The notes under the pieces are model-generated. The model was not told the origin of the DNA. It saw nothing but the letters and a program-made list of their open reading frames with translations, and made no database searches. Below are positions 18,510 through 28,241 of a DNA stretch of 64,000 nt, piece by piece. Within the stretch, counting starts at the first letter, position 1; each line of letters begins with the position of its first letter. The stretch is from Desulfuromonadales bacterium (GTDB lineage: Bacteria > Desulfobacterota > Desulfuromonadia > Geobacterales > Pseudopelobacteraceae), in NCBI GenBank assembly GCA_013377095.1, contig JACAAY010000001.1, forward strand, positions 1 to 64,000, read 5' to 3'. Both the position numbers and the translations under genes were made by a program.

Positions 18510-19616
18510 TCAGGCTTGGAAGAGGGCATCCGTGAACTCCTGCGGGCTGAAATCACGCAGGTCTTCGATCGTCTCGCCAACTCCGATATAGCGGACCGGC
18601 AGGGCAAATTCATGGCTTACCGCCACCACAATTCCACCTTTGGCCGTGCCATCAAGCTTTGTCAGGGCGATGCCGGTAACACCGGCGGCCTCCTTGAAAA
18701 GTCGTGTCTGGGATATGGCGTTCTGGCCGGTGGCCGCATCCACCACAAGCAGGGTCTCGTGGGGGGCGCCGGGGATTTCCCTGTCGATGACGCGGCGGAT
18801 TTTCTTCATCTCCTCCATCAGATTAACCTTGGTGTGCATGCGCCCCGCCGTGTCAACAATCAGTATGTCAATATTTCTTGCCACTGCTGCCTTGCAGGCG
18901 TCGAAAACAACTGCCGAGGGATCCGCTCCCTCCTTGTGACGGATGACATCCACACCGGAACGTTCACCCCAGACCACCAGCTGTTCGGACGCCGCTGCCC
19001 GGAAGGTATCTGCCGCCGCAAGCAGAACCTTTTTTCCCGATGCCGTGAAACGGGAGGCCAACTTTCCGATGGTGGTGGTCTTGCCGACGCCGTTCACTCC
19101 AATTACCAGCAGCACAAAAGGTTGCCGGTTGTCGATATCCAGTACACTGTGGTGAGCGGTCAGGCGTTGAAGAATCTCTTCCTTGAGTGCGCTTTTCAGT
19201 GCCTCACCGTCTTTCAACTCGTTGCGACCAAGGCGCTGCTCCAGCCTGCGGATCAGTTCTACCGTTGTCTTGACACCCACGTCGGAGGTGATCAAGATCT
19301 CCTCCAGCTCTTCCAGCGTATCGGCATCGATCTCTTTTTTCCCCAACACCAGTGTATCAATACGCCCGATCAAGCCATCCTTGGTCTTCTGCAAACCCAG
19401 CTTGAGTCGCTCAAAAAAACCAGGTTTGGCCGGGGGAACCGGCTCGACCACGACAGGGGCGACAATCTTCACTTCAGGAGGTTCTCTCCGGAGAGTGTTC
19501 TGCATCTCCGCTTGGGGTTCCTGAGCAGATTCGAGCGATATATCTGGTGATGATGGCACGCCGCTTATTTTATCGATCAATCCTTTGAAGAAGCCCTTCT
19601 TTTTCGGCTGTTCCAT
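18510..19616 (-). CDS. ftsY: Signal recognition particle receptor FtsY
   Basis: GTPase that docks SRP-ribosome complexes at the membrane. The 368-residue protein has a short acidic/Pro-rich N-terminal part, the helical N domain, and the G domain with [15 protein letters not shown] (about 173), [20 protein letters not shown] and [10 protein letters not shown]. The start at 19616 ([16 protein letters not shown]) has GAAGGGAG upstream, and its ATG overlaps the preceding stop (TGATG). The long A domain of E. coli FtsY is missing, as is common. smc and a roadblock-like gene lie upstream in the same unit. Confidence 0.95.
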   Translation of the reverse strand: MEQPKKKGFFKGLIDKISGVPSSPDISLESAQEPQAEMQNTLRREPPEVKIVAPVVVEPVPPAKPGFFERLKLGLQKTKDGLIGRIDTLVLGKKEIDADTLEELEEILITSDVGVKTTVELIRRLEQRLGRNELKDGEALKSALKEEILQRLTAHHSVLDIDNRQPFVLLVIGVNGVGKTTTIGKLASRFTASGKKVLLAAADTFRAAASEQLVVWGERSGVDVIRHKEGADPSAVVFDACKAAVARNIDILIVDTAGRMHTKVNLMEEMKKIRRVIDREIPGAPHETLLVVDAATGQNAISQTRLFKEAAGVTGIALTKLDGTAKGGIVVAVSHEFALPVRYIGVGETIEDLRDFSPQEFTDALFQA

Positions 19617-19975
19617 CAAATCTCCCTTCTCAGCTCCGCAACGGTGTTGCGGAAACGGTAAAGCGCGAGATGCAAGGGGCATCTTCGATCAACGCTCATC
19701 ATCAGTGAATAATCATCATCAATACACCCGATAATCAGGTGCGCCTGGTCGGTTGATATGGAAAAGTCCCGGACAGCCTCCTCGCTTTCCATGCGGATGG
19801 AGAGTTCCTTGAGGTGGTTGAGAAGAATTGCCTGATGGGCGGCCATGAAACGGATGTCATAGGGGGTGCAGTGACAGTACTCCTGTACGGCCTCCCCCTC
19901 CCAATCAACCAGAATTGCTCCGATTGAATGGGGGGTGCTGTTGACCAGTTCTTCCAGAATGTTGCTATAAGGCAT
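19616..19975 (-). CDS. Roadblock/LC7-like protein
   Basis: A 119-residue protein with the size and pattern of roadblock/LC7 (MglB-like) domains: ILEELVNSTPHSIGAILVDWEG, then a helix, then a strand-rich second half (HLIIGCIDDDYSLMMSVDRR). Such proteins regulate or dimerise with small GTPases. Here it lies between smc and the SRP-receptor GTPase gene ftsY and overlaps ftsY by one base. The start at 19975 (MPYSNILEEL) follows GAGGAG by eight bases; a GTG three codons earlier is possible. The fold call is by pattern only. Confidence 0.65.
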   Translation of the reverse strand: MPYSNILEELVNSTPHSIGAILVDWEGEAVQEYCHCTPYDIRFMAAHQAILLNHLKELSIRMESEEAVRDFSISTDQAHLIIGCIDDDYSLMMSVDRRCPLHLALYRFRNTVAELRREI

Positions 19976-19996
19976 GAATCGCACTCCTCGTTTCTA

Positions 19997-22900
19997 TTAA
20001 TGCAGTTTTACTGAAACGACCTTTGATGAGCCGGGAGACTCCATGGTGATCCCGTAGAGCGTGTCGGCCACCTGCATGGTAGCCTTGTTATGGGTGATGA
20101 TAATGAACTGGGAAAACGCGCTCATCTCACGCACCATTTCATTGAAACGGCCGATATTGGCATCATCCAGTGGCGCATCGACCTCGTCAAGCAGGCAAAA
20201 CGGGGTTGGCTTGATCAGGAAAATAGAAAAGATCAGCGCCACCGCGGTCAATGCTTTTTCTCCGCCCGACAGAAGGGTCACGTTCTGGAGCTTTTTGCCC
20301 GGTGGTTGCACGATAATATCGATTCCGGTCTCCAGCAGGTCATCCTCGTTGGTCAGCCGCAACTCGGCCTTTCCGCCGCAGAAGAGGCGCGGAAACACCT
20401 CCTGAAACTTCGCGTTGACCAAGTTATAGGTTTCCAGAAAGCGTTGCCGCGTGGTGCGGTTGATGCGTTGAATTGCCTGTTGCAGGCTGCGGAGCGACTC
20501 CTCCAGATCATCCTTCTGGGAGGTAAGAAACGAGAATCGTTCTTCCATTGTAGCATACTCATCAATTGCCATCAGGTTGACCTCGCCCATATCATCCAGC
20601 AGGCGTCTCAGTTCGGATTGACGCTCCTGGCGGGAGGGCTGATCAAACTCCGTTGCTTCCAGTCTGGTCAGCGCGTCGGACAGCTCGATGCGGTGTTTTT
20701 CCAGAAGAGACCGCTCCAGGTGATCGATCTGCATGGCCAGGGTTGAGAAACGCAGGTTGAGATCTGCCTGGACCTGGCGAACGGCGTCGTTTTCTTCACG
20801 TATCTTTTTTGCGTCGCTCTCGGCCGCGGTCAGTTCATGGCTGGCTGCCTCGTATGCCAGGCGCGTCTCCGCAAATCGTTTTTCCTCAGCGTCTTGCGTG
20901 CGTACCAGCTCCTCAAGACGCTCGGTAAGCGAAGCAATGGATTCCTGCAGCTTGCTTCGCTCCAATTGCCCCTGTTCAAGCTCCCCATGATCACTGGTCA
21001 TGCGCCGGGTCAACTCATGGGACTGGCGATCAAGGTCAGCAATACCGCTCAGGCTGGCTTCACGTTGTTCCTTGAGGGTTGCCACCTGTACCCGAATGGT
21101 GGTGACCCGCTCGCGGAGCAGGGATAGCTGCTCGCGACAGTTCTCCAGCTCGCCCTTGAAGCGGGAGGCATCCTGCTCAAGCCCCGGGGTGGTCTCTCCG
21201 ATCTCTGTCAGTTTCCCTTCTGCCAGGCGTTGCTCGGCGTCAAGGGTGTCGCGCTCCTCACTCAGTGATGCTGCCTCAAGAGTCTGAACCTCCAGGCGTT
21301 CCTCGGTGCGGATAATCTCATCTGAGGCGCGTTGATGGTCCTTGCGCAGTCCGGCCAGTTTCAGCTCTGCCTGATGTAGCAGGGTAGCGCTGTTTTTCAA
21401 TTCTTCGCCCACGTTCCGTGCGTCAAGGCGCAGTCGGTCCCGTTCGGCTCCCAGTTCTGCCACCAACCGGTCCAGGTTGTGTGTCTGTACCTCCAGTTCC
21501 CTGATTTCACGTTTTTTATGGATGATACCCTGGCGTATCTGCTCGGGGGAGCCGCCGGTCAGGACACCACCCAGAGCAACCATGTCGCCATCGCGGGTGA
21601 CAAAGGATAGGTCGGGGTGGTTCCTGGCCAGCTCCATGGCCTGCGGAAGGTTATCCACCAGCATGATTTCCTTCAGGATCTGCCGGATTAATCCCCCGTG
21701 GGGGCCGGATACCTGAATCAGGTTCTCCAGGGGGAGCGCTCCCGTCACCCCGGGCGCGGGTGATGGCTCACCTGGCAACGGTAGCGCCAAACCGGCTCGC
21801 CCACCGTTGTTATTCTTGAGAAATTCCAGGGCCTGAACCGCGTCACGCTCATCGGAACAGAGCACACATTGTAAACGATCCGCCAGAGCAGCCTCCAGGG
21901 CTGTTTCCAGCTCGCGGGGGGCTGTTATGCAGTCAGCCAGCAGTCCGCTGAAGCGTGGCCGCAGCTCAGGAGATTGCATCAGACTTTTGACCCCCCGACC
22001 GTAACCGGCAAACTGGGCTTCCAGCTCCTGGAGGGAATGCAGACGCGACGATGCGCGGTTCAACTCGTCACGTTGTTTTTGCCACAGCGCTTCCTGCTCG
22101 GGCAGACGGATCTTCAGATCGTCTTCGCGACGTCGCAGGGTGGAGACCTCAACCTGAAGTACTTCCTGTTCGCCTTCGCAGCGTGAGATATCTCCATTCA
22201 CCTCGGCAGCACGCCGGCGGTTCAGCTCCAGGCGTTCAGCAAGCTGGATTCTCTCGCGACCATGGCGTTCCAGGCGTTCGTCCAGAGCAGTCAGCTGTTT
22301 GCGGGAGCTCTCCAGGCGATTCTTGTACTGAGCTGATTCGGACAGCGCAGAAAAAAGTTCTTTACGTTTCCCCTCAAGCAACAGGAGTAGTTCCTGCTCG
22401 GCGCGCTGGTGACCAGTCAGGGCAGTTTCCTCTTCGGTCAGGGTTGTCTGCAGCGCTTCTGCTTCGCTGGATGAGGAGTCGCGGCGTTGTTCGAGCAGTT
22501 GGCGTTGCGCAGCGCATTCCCGCAAGCGTCCCCCCAGTTCGCCGGATTCGCTTTCCAGTCTGGATATCCGCCCGGTCAGGCTTGACAACTCCTTGCGTTG
22601 GAATTCGAGGCCGCTTTCGGTCGTGCTGAGCAGATTCCTGATGCGGTAGATTTCCTCCTGGTTGGTGGCCAGGTTTTTTTCCGCTTCCACCAGTTGCAGG
22701 CGTGTGCCCTCGATACGTGATTCCGAAAGAGCCGACGCAGAGAAAACGTCGCGAATACGCTCATTGAGCGTGGCTTGGTCACTCTCGGCCGAACGCCGCT
22801 GGGCAAGTGCCGTACGGTACTCATGGGCTGTGAACAGTAACTCGATTTCCCGTAGTTCGTCACGGTACTCGCGGAACTTTTCTGCTTTTTTGGCCTGGCG

Positions 22901-23527
22901 CTGGAGTGATGCCAGCTGGCGTTTGATTTCACCCAGTACGTCCGCCAGACGGGCCAGGTTCAGGCGAGTGCCTTCGATCTTCTTCAGTGCCTGTTGCTTG
23001 CGGGACTTGAATTTGGTTACTCCGGCAGCTTCTTCGATCAAGAAGCGCCGTTCTTCGGGGCGTGAGTGCAGGATCATGCCGATCTTGCCCTGTTCGATGA
23101 TCGAATACGCCCGCGTTCCAACACCGGTATCCATGAACAGTTCGGTGATGTCCATCAGCCGGCAGGGGGTTTTGTTGATCAGATAGTCGCTTTCGCCATC
23201 GCGGTAGAGACGGCGGGTAAGCTGGATTTCGGCGTAATCCAGGTATTTTGCCGGCGCACGGCCATCTTCGGTGGAGAATACCAGCGACACTTCCGCCATT
23301 CCCAGCGGTTTTCGAGTTTCGCTGCCGACAAAAATGATGTCCTCCATGGCTTTGCCGCGCAGGTTTTTTGCCGATTGCTCACCCATGCACCAGCGAATGG
23401 AGTCGACGATATTGGATTTACCGCAGCCATTGGGTCCGACCACACCGGTTACTCCCTGCTGAAAATCCAGCACAACCCGATCGGCAAATGATTTAAACCC
23501 GGTAATTTCCAAACGTTTGATTTTCAT
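19997..23527 (-). CDS. smc: Chromosome segregation protein SMC
   Basis: SMC forms the long-armed ATPase of bacterial condensin and organises the chromosome. The 1176-residue protein has the N-terminal head MKIKRLEITGFKSFADRV with Walker A GPNGCGKSN (31-39), about 330 residues of coiled coil, a hinge (roughly 505-670, with FAGYGRGVKSLM and DGDMVALGGVLTGG), a second coiled coil, and the C-terminal head with LLSGGEKALTAVA (about 1081) and FCLLDEVDAPLDDAN. Length is standard. No convincing ribosome site precedes the ATG, although the N-terminus is clearly right. scpA and scpB are not in the window. Confidence 0.96.
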   Translation of the reverse strand: MKIKRLEITGFKSFADRVVLDFQQGVTGVVGPNGCGKSNIVDSIRWCMGEQSAKNLRGKAMEDIIFVGSETRKPLGMAEVSLVFSTEDGRAPAKYLDYAEIQLTRRLYRDGESDYLINKTPCRLMDITELFMDTGVGTRAYSIIEQGKIGMILHSRPEERRFLIEEAAGVTKFKSRKQQALKKIEGTRLNLARLADVLGEIKRQLASLQRQAKKAEKFREYRDELREIELLFTAHEYRTALAQRRSAESDQATLNERIRDVFSASALSESRIEGTRLQLVEAEKNLATNQEEIYRIRNLLSTTESGLEFQRKELSSLTGRISRLESESGELGGRLRECAAQRQLLEQRRDSSSSEAEALQTTLTEEETALTGHQRAEQELLLLLEGKRKELFSALSESAQYKNRLESSRKQLTALDERLERHGRERIQLAERLELNRRRAAEVNGDISRCEGEQEVLQVEVSTLRRREDDLKIRLPEQEALWQKQRDELNRASSRLHSLQELEAQFAGYGRGVKSLMQSPELRPRFSGLLADCITAPRELETALEAALADRLQCVLCSDERDAVQALEFLKNNNGGRAGLALPLPGEPSPAPGVTGALPLENLIQVSGPHGGLIRQILKEIMLVDNLPQAMELARNHPDLSFVTRDGDMVALGGVLTGGSPEQIRQGIIHKKREIRELEVQTHNLDRLVAELGAERDRLRLDARNVGEELKNSATLLHQAELKLAGLRKDHQRASDEIIRTEERLEVQTLEAASLSEERDTLDAEQRLAEGKLTEIGETTPGLEQDASRFKGELENCREQLSLLRERVTTIRVQVATLKEQREASLSGIADLDRQSHELTRRMTSDHGELEQGQLERSKLQESIASLTERLEELVRTQDAEEKRFAETRLAYEAASHELTAAESDAKKIREENDAVRQVQADLNLRFSTLAMQIDHLERSLLEKHRIELSDALTRLEATEFDQPSRQERQSELRRLLDDMGEVNLMAIDEYATMEERFSFLTSQKDDLEESLRSLQQAIQRINRTTRQRFLETYNLVNAKFQEVFPRLFCGGKAELRLTNEDDLLETGIDIIVQPPGKKLQNVTLLSGGEKALTAVALIFSIFLIKPTPFCLLDEVDAPLDDANIGRFNEMVREMSAFSQFIIITHNKATMQVADTLYGITMESPGSSKVVSVKLH

Positions 23528-23612
23528 GGAATTGGCACTTTAGCAGAGGAGGGGAAAGCATGTCCAGCGTGATATTTTGCCTGGTACGGATCATCCGGCG
23601 AGGTGTGAGATA

Positions 23613-24446
23613 TCATGCTTCCAAGGTGTATCCGACGTGCGCGGGCTGGAATATTTTGGGAAGAACCTGTGACAGTCTGGCCGAGGCGGCAAAGCCGGTG
23701 CAGTGGCTTGCGGCGAGTTTGTGGAGGCTCATGTTTTTCAAGACGCAAATGGTCTTGTCAACCTGTTCCTGACCACAGAAACCGAGGTGCGTTCCACCAA
23801 TTATGGCATGGATATCGCGCCTTCCCATGTTGTGGGCAACATGTTCCAGTGTGTTGGCCAAGCCGGCATGGCAGCATCCCAGCACAAGAACCAAACCCCT
23901 GCCGGTTTCCAGGACCAGCGATTGGTCATCGGGTGTGGTGTCGATCTGCTGTCTGTTGCAGTCGCCAAACAGTCCCCTGTCGCCGGTTTCAAATGGAACA
24001 GTGCGCGGCACTTCACCGGTCAGGAACATGCCGGGTGCGATCCCGCGAAAGTCTGCCGAAAGATCGAACAGCGCTCCTGCCGCTTCGAGAGTGTTCCTGT
24101 TCTGGGGAATTCCAATCGAGAGACATTCGCCGGTGTCTTTTACACGATAACGTGAAGAGAAAACAGACGGATGGCTGTAAATCCGTTTATGTCCGTTCTC
24201 TTGAAGCAGGGGCAGCAAGCCTCCACTATGGTCGGAGTGTCCATGGGAAATAATCACCTTTTGTACGCTAGCCAAGTCCTTATTCATACGCCTGGCATTA
24301 TGCAGCAAGGTCATTCCCTGCCCGGTATCGAACAGAAGTGGTTCTTCTCCAGAGCGTTCTATCAGAGCTGAGAAACCATGTTCCCCCAATGTGCCGGAAA
24401 TCGGGCCGACGGTATTTTCACAGAGAACGGTGATACGAAATGTCAT
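23613..24446 (-). CDS. Metallo-beta-lactamase fold hydrolase
   Basis: A 277-residue metallo-beta-lactamase fold protein with the HxHxDH motif SHGHSDHSGG (68-76), an upstream LLFDTGQG strand, a later metal-site block VLGCCHAGLANTLEH, and IIGGTHLGFCGQ. Within the superfamily it resembles the archaeal/bacterial subgroup linked to pterin metabolism (MptE/'dihydropteroate synthase-like' annotation); the substrate is unknown. It overlaps the GCAxxG-type gene by four bases (ATGA). Confidence 0.82.
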   Translation of the reverse strand: MTFRITVLCENTVGPISGTLGEHGFSALIERSGEEPLLFDTGQGMTLLHNARRMNKDLASVQKVIISHGHSDHSGGLLPLLQENGHKRIYSHPSVFSSRYRVKDTGECLSIGIPQNRNTLEAAGALFDLSADFRGIAPGMFLTGEVPRTVPFETGDRGLFGDCNRQQIDTTPDDQSLVLETGRGLVLVLGCCHAGLANTLEHVAHNMGRRDIHAIIGGTHLGFCGQEQVDKTICVLKNMSLHKLAASHCTGFAASARLSQVLPKIFQPAHVGYTLEA

Positions 24447-24877
24447 GGGCGCTCCCTGGATAACATCTCAGCCAGTTTGCCTGCCACCTCTCCGGTCAGA
24501 ACCGGGCAGATATCCTTGGGGTGTGTGGCACGGATGGTTTTGCAGCAGGTAACTCCGTACTTTTCCTTGAACCAGGTGTGCAGTTCACGGGTCATATGGA
24601 TAATCCGTTTTTTATCATTCTGCAACACAAGCCCCAGGCCAATGGTTGCTCCGGAAACAGCGCCACAGATGCAGCCCGAACCGGAGCCTCCGCCGAACCC
24701 GCTTGCCATGTGCGTAACCTCTGAGGGAAGATCAGGGCGGAAATGGTTTCTGATGGTCGCCAGAACCGCTTCCGCACAGTGATACGAACCGGAACGGTAG
24801 TATGTCTCGGACTCAACCCGGCATTGCTCGGCCAGTTCCGTTGCCTTATGTACGGTGTTTTTCGTGAACCAAGTCAT
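24443..24877 (-). CDS. C_GCAxxG_C_C family cysteine-rich protein
   Basis: A 144-residue protein of the C_GCAxxG_C_C family, often found beside redox enzymes and probably binding a metal or cofactor; the exact role is unknown. Conserved cysteines are Cys34 (SYHCAEAV), Cys69 and Cys71 (GSGSGCICGAVSGATIG), the pair in KYGVTCCKTI, and ICPVLTG. The start at 24877 (MTWFTKNTVHKA) has AGAAGGAG five bases upstream; the 42 upstream codons lack family features. It is translationally coupled to the metallo-hydrolase that follows. Confidence 0.84.
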   Translation of the reverse strand: MTWFTKNTVHKATELAEQCRVESETYYRSGSYHCAEAVLATIRNHFRPDLPSEVTHMASGFGGGSGSGCICGAVSGATIGLGLVLQNDKKRIIHMTRELHTWFKEKYGVTCCKTIRATHPKDICPVLTGEVAGKLAEMLSRERP

Positions 24878-24962
24878 GATACTCCTTCTGTAATGGGTCA
24901 TGGACAGTATGAAAAGCAACTGACTCAGATAGTACATGAACTCCAGGTCGAGCGGAAGAATG

Positions 24963-24997
24963 AAAAAGCCGGAAAACGCGTGGCGCTTTCCGGCTTT
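24963..24997 (-). terminator. Rho-independent terminator after pal
   Basis: AAAGCCGGAAA and its partner TTTCCGGCTTT form a stem around a GC-rich loop, followed on the minus strand by further T residues. It lies 25 bases after the pal stop and ends the Tol-Pal transcript. Confidence 0.85.
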
Positions 24998-25021
24998 GAT
25001 CAAACTCCGTGGGAGTTGAGC

Positions 25022-25606
25022 TTATTTGATAATGACGAATTCAGCCCTTCTGTTTTTTGCCCAGGCTTCTTCATTGCTACCCTGCACGGCCGGTTTCTCC
25101 TTGCCGTAGCTGATGGTTGAGAGGCGGTTGGCAGGAACCCCCAGGGTGAGCAGATACTGCAGGGCTGATTTAGCGCGGCGTTCCCCCAGGGCCAGGTTGT
25201 ACTCTGCAGAGCCACGCTCGTCGCAGTGACCTTCAATTTTAACCTTCACATTGGTTTTAGACTTCAGCATGATATCGGCATTCTTGGAAAGTACTTCACG
25301 CGTATCCTGACGCAACTCGGATTTGTCAAAGTCAAAATATGCAATTTCAAAGGCTGTCTCGGCCGGTGTCTCTTTGACAACAGGTGTCTCTGACGGTTTT
25401 TGAGCTTCGACGACAGGTTTTTCGGTTTCGGTGACAACCGCCGGCGCTTCGGTCTTGGGCGTTTCTACCTTGGGGGTTGTGGGCTGAGAAGGTGCGGTAA
25501 CCGCTACCGGCTCTTCTGCTTTGACCGTCTCCTTGTTTGCGCATCCGCCAACCGCGAGTGCCGCCATGCTTAATCCTACCAGTAGTGAAATCATCCCTCG
25601 TTTCAT
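25022..25606 (-). CDS. pal: Peptidoglycan-associated lipoprotein Pal
   Basis: Outer-membrane lipoprotein that anchors peptidoglycan and works with TolB. The start at 25606 (MKRGMISLLVGL) has AAAGGAGAG upstream. A lipoprotein signal ends at AVGGC with Cys22 as the lipidated residue. Residues 25-90 are a Pro/Glu/Thr/Val-rich linker, longer than in E. coli Pal. The OmpA-like domain follows, with FDFDKSELRQDTREVL and the peptidoglycan-binding EGHCDERGSAEYNLALGERR. 194 residues in total. It is the last tol-pal gene, with its own promoter candidate upstream. Confidence 0.93.
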   Translation of the reverse strand: MKRGMISLLVGLSMAALAVGGCANKETVKAEEPVAVTAPSQPTTPKVETPKTEAPAVVTETEKPVVEAQKPSETPVVKETPAETAFEIAYFDFDKSELRQDTREVLSKNADIMLKSKTNVKVKIEGHCDERGSAEYNLALGERRAKSALQYLLTLGVPANRLSTISYGKEKPAVQGSNEEAWAKNRRAEFVIIK

Positions 25607-25667
25607 CGTACTCTCCTTTGTTGATATTATGATACTTCGCCAATAATTAGACACAAATCATTCGCAA

Positions 25668-25695
25668 AGTATACATCAGGATACCTGTATTGCAA
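25668..25695 (-). promoter_or_regulatory. Possible internal promoter for pal
   Basis: In the 156-base tolB-pal gap, minus-strand TTGCAA (25690-25695), a 16-base spacer and TATACT (25668-25673). This could let pal be made in excess of the Tol proteins, as expected for an abundant lipoprotein. Confidence 0.5.
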
Positions 25696-25762
25696 TCGCT
25701 AATTGCGGGTTAATTCCAAAATACACCAAAAGGACTCCCTCAAAAGACAACCCGTAAGGAGG

Positions 25763-27040
25763 TCAGCGGGGCTGCCAGGATGGCTGGGTCCCTCGTCCCT
25801 TTCCCTGGCTGACACGTGTCTGGCCGGAACCGTCGGAACGCATAACGTAGATTTCGTCACTCCCTTCCCGTCGGGAACTAAATGCCAAAAAGCGGCCATC
25901 GGGCGACCAGGCCGGATTTTCACTGCTGCCGGATGTGGTTAGTTGGGTATCGTTGCTACCGTCCACATTGATGGTATAGATCTGGAACCCTCCTCCCTGC
26001 ATGCGGGCGTAGGCAATTTTGTCACCTTTTGGCGACCAGCGCGGGTTGACGTTGTACGCGCCATTTGTTGTCAAACGCCTCACGTTGCCGCCATCGGCAT
26101 TCATAACAAATATCTGCGGTTTCCCGAGCCGGTCGGAGACAAATGCAATCTGGGAACCATTTGGCGACCAGACCGGTGATACCTCAATGGCTTGGTTGAT
26201 CGTCAGGCGCACCGGGTTGGAGCCGTCCTTGGCAATGGTGTATATTTCCGCGTTTCCATCTTTGCTGAGCGACAGGGCAATCTTTGACCCATCGGGTGAC
26301 CATGCGCCGGTAATGTTGAGGCCCGATCTGCTGGAGACGGGTAATTCGACCGTGCTGGAGAGCGATCGCTTAAAGAGATCGGCGTTGCCTCGTTTGTAGG
26401 ATGTAAAAATAATTTCACGACCGTTCGGCGAAAAGTCAGGATTGAGATTGATGGAGCCATTTCGGGTCAGTTGCATAAAATTATGGCCGTCCCAATCCAT
26501 GATGGCGATCTCCTTGTTGCCTGACCGGGTCGTAACAAATGCTATGTGCGTGGTAAAGCAGCCCTTTTCCCCGGTCATGACCAGCATGATCTCGTCTGCA
26601 AAGGTATGGGCAAAACGGCGCAAATCCTTGGTTTTTCCCAGGTAGCGCTTTGCCGTCATCATCTTGCGGTTGGGGACATCGAACAGTCTGAATTCGACCG
26701 TAAGTTCATCGCCCCTGATACTGTACTCACTTCGCACAAGCAAGTCGTATCCGGCATTGACCCAAGGCAACAAATCGGTTTCCGCAAGAGAAAGCCTGCC
26801 CGACGGCGATTGCTCCCTGGTTTCGGCGGCAACAATACCTGAGATGTTCATGTCAAATGCAATTACATCACCAATTTCTTTTGCCGATGCCGATACAGGG
26901 GAGGCATCCGGGCTGCGGGGAGAATCCACAACCAGTTTCAGCTGGCGGCTGCCTGGTGCAATAACCTCGATGTAGCCGGGTTGAGCCGGAAGGAGGGTGG
27001 GAATCAGGAGCAGGGCCAGACATAACAGAAAGGTTTTCAT
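25763..27040 (-). CDS. tolB: Tol-Pal system protein TolB
   Basis: Periplasmic beta-propeller protein linking Pal to the inner-membrane TolQRA motor. The chosen start at 27040 gives a clean signal peptide (MKTFLLCLALLLIPTLLPAQ); an ATG four codons upstream is also possible. An N-terminal alpha/beta domain (to about 165) is followed by repeated propeller blades with the pattern W-S-P-D/N-G (AWSPDGSKIAL, VWSPNGSQIAF, RWSPKGDKIAY, AWSPDGRFLAF). Its length of about 425 residues is standard. It follows the TolA-like gene closely. Confidence 0.93.
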   Translation of the reverse strand: MKTFLLCLALLLIPTLLPAQPGYIEVIAPGSRQLKLVVDSPRSPDASPVSASAKEIGDVIAFDMNISGIVAAETREQSPSGRLSLAETDLLPWVNAGYDLLVRSEYSIRGDELTVEFRLFDVPNRKMMTAKRYLGKTKDLRRFAHTFADEIMLVMTGEKGCFTTHIAFVTTRSGNKEIAIMDWDGHNFMQLTRNGSINLNPDFSPNGREIIFTSYKRGNADLFKRSLSSTVELPVSSRSGLNITGAWSPDGSKIALSLSKDGNAEIYTIAKDGSNPVRLTINQAIEVSPVWSPNGSQIAFVSDRLGKPQIFVMNADGGNVRRLTTNGAYNVNPRWSPKGDKIAYARMQGGGFQIYTINVDGSNDTQLTTSGSSENPAWSPDGRFLAFSSRREGSDEIYVMRSDGSGQTRVSQGKGRGTQPSWQPR

Positions 27041-27055
27041 GGGTATCCGCATTGT

Positions 27056-27826
27056 TTAGGGTTTGTTTTTAGTTATTTGGCGGGGCATAAACCTGAAATA
27101 GCCTTCAAAAACCATGTGGTTGGGAGGAGGTTTTAGCGTTTCGCCGACTAGTTCTATGGCGCGCTGCACGGCTCGTTCAAAGGCGTGGTCGCCGGTGCTG
27201 CGCTCAAATTCCTGCCGAGTGATCTGACCGTTGGCGCCAATGGTGAGGTGTACATCCACAACCGGGTTTGCTGTTGTTAACATGCTGGTCTTTTTAAGAG
27301 CATCTTCCAGTCGCGACTTGAGATAATCCTCATAGCGGCTGCCTGCCTCGGTGCCACCTGCGCCGGGCATACCGGATCTGCCGCTGCCGGTGGCTGCGAC
27401 CTTGCGGCGCAGGCGCTCAAGGGTAGCCTGCTGCTGCTGCGCCTCAGTCTTGCCTTGCAACTTGGCCATTTTCTCTGCAAAGGCATCTGATTCTGCGACT
27501 GATTTGCCTTTTTCCGTGGGTTTCTTCAGTGGTTGTGGCTTTTGGCGGGTTTCAGGTTTCTGCGGAACGGGGAGGGTCATGCTCTTTTCCAGAGCAGGAG
27601 GAGAGGGCGCTTCCAGGTCATCCCCCTTCTGGGTCGGGCTGCCTGCCCGTGGAGAGGCCACCGGCAAGTTGACCACATCAACGTAGTAAGTCTCCTGCAC
27701 GGATGTTGTTACGGGAAACAACCGTCCCGACCAGATCAGCAACAAAAAAACCGCCAGGTGAATGACGGTGGAGACAATCAGGCTGACACCGAATGTGCCT
27801 TCAAATGTGGACCGCCTGATCGCCAT
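27056..27826 (-). CDS. tolA: TolA-like energy-transducing protein (TonB C-terminal family)
   Basis: A 256-residue inner-membrane protein that would reach from the TolQR motor to the outer membrane. One membrane helix lies near the start (SLIVSTVIHLAVFLLLIWSG); then comes a long Pro/Lys/Gln-rich periplasmic stretch (about 50-150) and a TonB/TolA-type C-terminal domain (YEDYLKSRLEDALKKTSM, VDVHLTIGANGQITRQEF, AVQRAIELVGETLKPPP). Its place between tolR and tolB makes TolA the best reading rather than TonB. It overlaps tolR by one base. Confidence 0.87.
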   Translation of the reverse strand: MAIRRSTFEGTFGVSLIVSTVIHLAVFLLLIWSGRLFPVTTSVQETYYVDVVNLPVASPRAGSPTQKGDDLEAPSPPALEKSMTLPVPQKPETRQKPQPLKKPTEKGKSVAESDAFAEKMAKLQGKTEAQQQQATLERLRRKVAATGSGRSGMPGAGGTEAGSRYEDYLKSRLEDALKKTSMLTTANPVVDVHLTIGANGQITRQEFERSTGDHAFERAVQRAIELVGETLKPPPNHMVFEGYFRFMPRQITKNKP

Positions 27827-28239
27827 TATTTCTGCGCCGGTTCCGTCACCATGCCGAGACGTTCGATGCCGGCCCCCTTTATGTCTGCCATCGCCTTGAC
27901 CACATCGCCGTAGGGAACGCCGGCGTCAGCCTTGAGAAAGATCTCTTTCTTCTCCCGGTTCGCAAACATGTCGGTCAGTCGGGAGCGCAGATCCGCGGCC
28001 GGAACTTCATCTTTGTTGATGAAAATCTTGCCACTCCTGTCGACCGCGACCACAACGGTCTCTTCGGCCTGGGTCATGGCTTTGGTGTCAGCCTTGGGCA
28101 GGTTGACCTGCACCCCCTGTTGCATCATGGGGGCGGTAACCATAAAAATGACCAGCAGCACCAGCATGACATCCACCAGCGGTGTGACGTTGATCTCGGC
28201 CATGATGCCACGGTTGTCATTGCGTCCGCCCATGGCCAT
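27826..28239 (-). CDS. tolR: Tol-Pal motor subunit TolR (ExbD family)
   Basis: A 137-residue ExbD/TolR protein. After a short cytoplasmic start (MAMGGRNDNRGIMAEINV) comes one membrane helix with the conserved aspartate, VTPLVDVMLVLLVIFMVTAP (Asp23 region), needed for proton-driven force, and then the periplasmic dimer domain. The neighbours tolQ and tolA fix the assignment to Tol rather than Exb. Ends of adjacent genes touch or overlap, showing one transcript. Confidence 0.93.
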   Translation of the reverse strand: MAMGGRNDNRGIMAEINVTPLVDVMLVLLVIFMVTAPMMQQGVQVNLPKADTKAMTQAEETVVVAVDRSGKIFINKDEVPAADLRSRLTDMFANREKKEIFLKADAGVPYGDVVKAMADIKGAGIERLGMVTEPAQK

Positions 28240-28241
28240 GG

